DNA of 6,702 bases from positions 1 through 6,702 of the forward strand of contig CACZRA010000256.1 in the NCBI GenBank assembly GCA_902783395.1, given 5' to 3'. The translations under genes were made by a program, and so were the position numbers. The number at the start of each line of letters is the position of its first letter. The first letter of the stretch is position 1. Below are positions 5,031 through 6,702 of this stretch, in pieces. The notes under the pieces were generated by a model, which worked only from the letters and a program-made list of their open reading frames with translations, ran no database searches and had not been told where the DNA came from. The stretch is from an uncultured Lachnospiraceae bacterium (GTDB taxonomy: Bacteria > Bacillota > Clostridia > Lachnospirales > Lachnospiraceae).

Positions 5031-6702
5031 TCAGGCCTCCTCTTTTCCGGTAAGGGTGATACTTAACTCCATCTCTTCATACCCGTTCTCTCCGGGTCTG
5101 TATATTGTCATCGAAACCGTATCTCCTATACCGTAATTTCCGATCTCCTCTATAAGAGTTTCCATGCTTGGGATATTACGCCCGTTCACCTTTGTGATGA
5201 TATCGCCCCGCTGCAATCCGGCCTTTTCCGCGCCTTCACCCTCCAGCACGTCACTCACATAAGCCCCGGCCGGTGTACTGTCCTTCTCCATCATCTCATC
5301 GGTCACGGTAGTTCCCATGATACCGAGTTGGGCTTTTCCCTTTGTATCTGCATTGCTTTGGGATGCAGCGCTCCCCGAAGCAGCACTCTCCGAAGCAGAC
5401 TCAGCCTCAGTATCTGCGGTCTCCGTGCCTTCCTCGGCCGAAGCCGCCTCAGTCACTTCCCCGGCCTTTTCATCAGCCGCTGCTTCCGGCATGTTTTCGG
5501 AAGCGGTCTCACTGCTGCCGGTCTTGAAAAAAATATGGCTGGTTATGATGAGGGTCAGGCAGATAAGAACACTGACGCCAGCGATAACTATATAGAGTAC
5601 CGGCGGTCCTCCGAGTATCCCTGCCCCCTTCTTTTTCCCCCGCGCAGCTGAAGGCTTATCAGAAGCAGGCTTCCTGATATGGTCGTTTGGCCGTTTCTCA
5701 AAGTGTTCCTGTCCGGCGGCCTGATCTTTATCCATGAGCACCGTCCTGAACTGCTCTTTCCCGTCAGCATCAGGCGCGGTGAAATATCTCTGCTTTACGG
5801 CGGCGGGTTCCGGGGGCCCGGCAGGAGCCCTGCCGAAAAGCGCAAGCTTGAAGTCCTCCATGCTGCTGAAACGATCCTCGGCCTTTACGCTCAACGCCTT
5901 CATTATCGCATTCTCCGAGACCTCGGGCAGATCGGCTCCGAGAGCACTCATCGGAACGATCTCATCCGCATCGAGCCTGTCCACGGAATCAGGCGGCAGC
6001 TTTCCGGTAACAGAGAAATAAAAACATGCGCCCAGAGAATATATATCGGTAAAAGGTCCCTGTCTTCCGCGGCGCATGTACTGCTCCTTCGGTGCATATC
6101 CGTGCTTTAATACAACGTCAAGGCTCTGGCTTTTATCGCCCAGGCTGTACCTTGCCGCGCCGAAATCCATAAGCTTTACTATGCCGTCATTATTTATATA
6201 GATATTATCGGGAGTCACGTCCCTGTGGATGATGCCCTGGTTATGTACCGCGCCGAGTGCGTCCATTATGGGAACAAGGACGTTTACAGCCTTTTCAAAC
6301 GGTATGCTTCCGCCGTAGTGTCTGATATATTCCGCAAAGCTTATTCCCTCGATGTAGTCCATCACAAAATAAGCGGTTCCGTTTTCTTCGAAATAGCTTT
6401 GCACACGGACTATGTTGTCGTTTCCTATGAATTTCGCAAGGGTCTCCGCCTCTTCGAGAAAGCATTTCTTTCCGTAGCTGAAATCCTCTCCCCTCGGCCC
6501 CGTAAAAGCTGAGACCGTTGTGGGGCTCGTCCTCGCGGCAAGTGAATCCGGAAAGAATTCCTTTACCGCAACTTTGCTGCCGCTTTTATGATCCTTTGCC
6601 AGATAGGTGATGCCGAAGCCCCCCTGTCCCAGCACATCTTCGATGATATACTGGCCGGCGAGCACCGTTCCCCGGGGAAGTGCCAGCGGGTATTTCTCAT
6701 TC
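5031..6702 (-). CDS. Membrane Ser/Thr protein kinase with extracytoplasmic PDZ domain (start codon cut by window edge)
   Basis: The visible frame reads NEKYPLALPRGTVLAGQY from 6701. The paralogous kinase starts MTEDYPLALPKGTVLAGQY, so the true start is probably an ATG whose last base is 6702. The GTG at 6665 is internal. In that numbering (about 557 residues): Gly-loop LGQGGFGITY (25-34), Lys48, Glu85, HRDVTPDN with Asp162 and Asn167, DFG 180-182, APKEQ 204-208. All catalytic residues are intact. A basic stretch (ARGKKKG) precedes one membrane helix (about 369-393). An Ala/Ser/Glu/Thr linker (394-456) then leads to an HtrA-like PDZ domain (about 459-553) with LGIMG, PAGAYV, AEKAGLQRGDIITKVNG and an ITL end. 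No protease domain is present. The kinase acts in the cytoplasm, while the PDZ probably binds exposed or misfolded peptide ends outside. It is first in a unit with the FHA-like and PP2C genes. Confidence 0.93.
   Translation of the reverse strand, partial: NEKYPLALPRGTVLAGQYIIEDVLGQGGFGITYLAKDHKSGSKVAVKEFFPDSLAARTSPTTVSAFTGPRGEDFSYGKKCFLEEAETLAKFIGNDNIVRVQSYFEENGTAYFVMDYIEGISFAEYIRHYGGSIPFEKAVNVLVPIMDALGAVHNQGIIHRDVTPDNIYINNDGIVKLMDFGAARYSLGDKSQSLDVVLKHGYAPKEQYMRRGRQGPFTDIYSLGACFYFSVTGKLPPDSVDRLDADEIVPMSALGADLPEVSENAIMKALSVKAEDRFSSMEDFKLALFGRAPAGPPEPAAVKQRYFTAPDADGKEQFRTVLMDKDQAAGQEHFEKRPNDHIRKPASDKPSAARGKKKGAGILGGPPVLYIVIAGVSVLICLTLIITSHIFFKTGSSETASENMPEAAADEKAGEVTEAASAEEGTETADTEAESASESAASGSAASQSNADTKGKAQLGIMGTTVTDEMMEKDSTPAGAYVSDVLEGEGAEKAGLQRGDIITKVNGRNIPSMETLIEEIGNYGIGDTVSMTIYRPGENGYEEMELSITLTGKEEA
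5036..5041 (-). promoter_or_regulatory. Ribosome binding site of the zinc-ribbon/FHA-like gene, inside the kinase 3' end
   Basis: AGGAGG overlaps the last codons of the PDZ kinase, seven bases before the ATG at 5028. The kinase stop (TGA) lies between site and start. It is strong and well spaced, implying that the small protein is made efficiently and coupled to kinase translation. Confidence 0.75.

Noticed and set aside
4212..5066. Long plus-strand open frame antisense to the phosphatase and FHA-like genes
   Set aside because: Its product is rich in Arg, Ser, Pro and Leu with no domain pattern, as expected for the shadow of a real gene. The minus-strand frames carry clear PP2C and zinc-ribbon motifs.
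6663..6665. GTG as start codon of the PDZ kinase
   Set aside because: The frame stays open to the window edge and encodes NEKYPLALPRGT, matching the paralogue's N-terminus residue for residue in position. The real start is at or just beyond 6702.
1..6702. CRISPR array, tRNA/rRNA, insertion sequence or prophage genes
   Set aside because: No spaced direct repeats, cloverleaf, transposase motif or terminal inverted repeats were seen. Apart from small gaps, the window is filled by six ordinary coding frames.

Overview
All six recognisable genes in this window lie on the minus strand, so transcription runs from high to low coordinates. The window suggests an anaerobic Gram-positive Clostridia member, probably Lachnospiraceae. 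The reasons are a pyruvate formate-lyase N-terminus at the low-coordinate end, strong AGGAGG-type ribosome binding sites, and the clostridial style of the signalling proteins (EFFPDSLAAR and HRDVTPDN kinases, a CENGHLYD...CPYC zinc ribbon). The family assignment is inferred; no 16S or other marker is present.

Region 6702 to 3892 holds a tight three-gene unit. It starts with a membrane Ser/Thr kinase carrying an extracytoplasmic PDZ domain, whose start codon is cut by the window edge. Two bases later comes a small zinc-ribbon protein ending in what looks like a collapsed FHA domain. Twelve bases after that comes a PP2C-type protein phosphatase. A 137-base gap follows, with a possible weak promoter. 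Then come a single-pass membrane protein with a long acidic linker and an unknown outer domain (3754-2993) and, abutting it stop-to-start, a second membrane Ser/Thr kinase with a large two-part extracytoplasmic region that includes a propeller-like C-terminal part (2992-419). Positions 418-127 are an AT-rich intergenic region with a candidate terminator and a promoter for the next gene. Positions 126-1 are the start of pyruvate formate-lyase, which looks like an unrelated metabolic neighbour.

The first five genes read as one phospho-signalling locus. Two kinases share a near-identical cytoplasmic domain (about 71% identity, gapless, counted by hand) but carry quite different outer sensor regions. 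A PP2C phosphatase can reverse their action. A zinc-ribbon/FHA-like small protein carries two TVLL motifs, and similar TV(L/Y) motifs appear in the juxtamembrane region of both kinases. A kinase-less membrane protein may be a co-sensor. This is not the canonical PrkC/PrpC pair, because no PASTA repeats are present.

The most unusual points are the FHA domain that seems to have lost its phosphothreonine-binding core while keeping its two ends, the recurrent TVL motif across three proteins, and the pairing of one kinase design with two unrelated outer domains.
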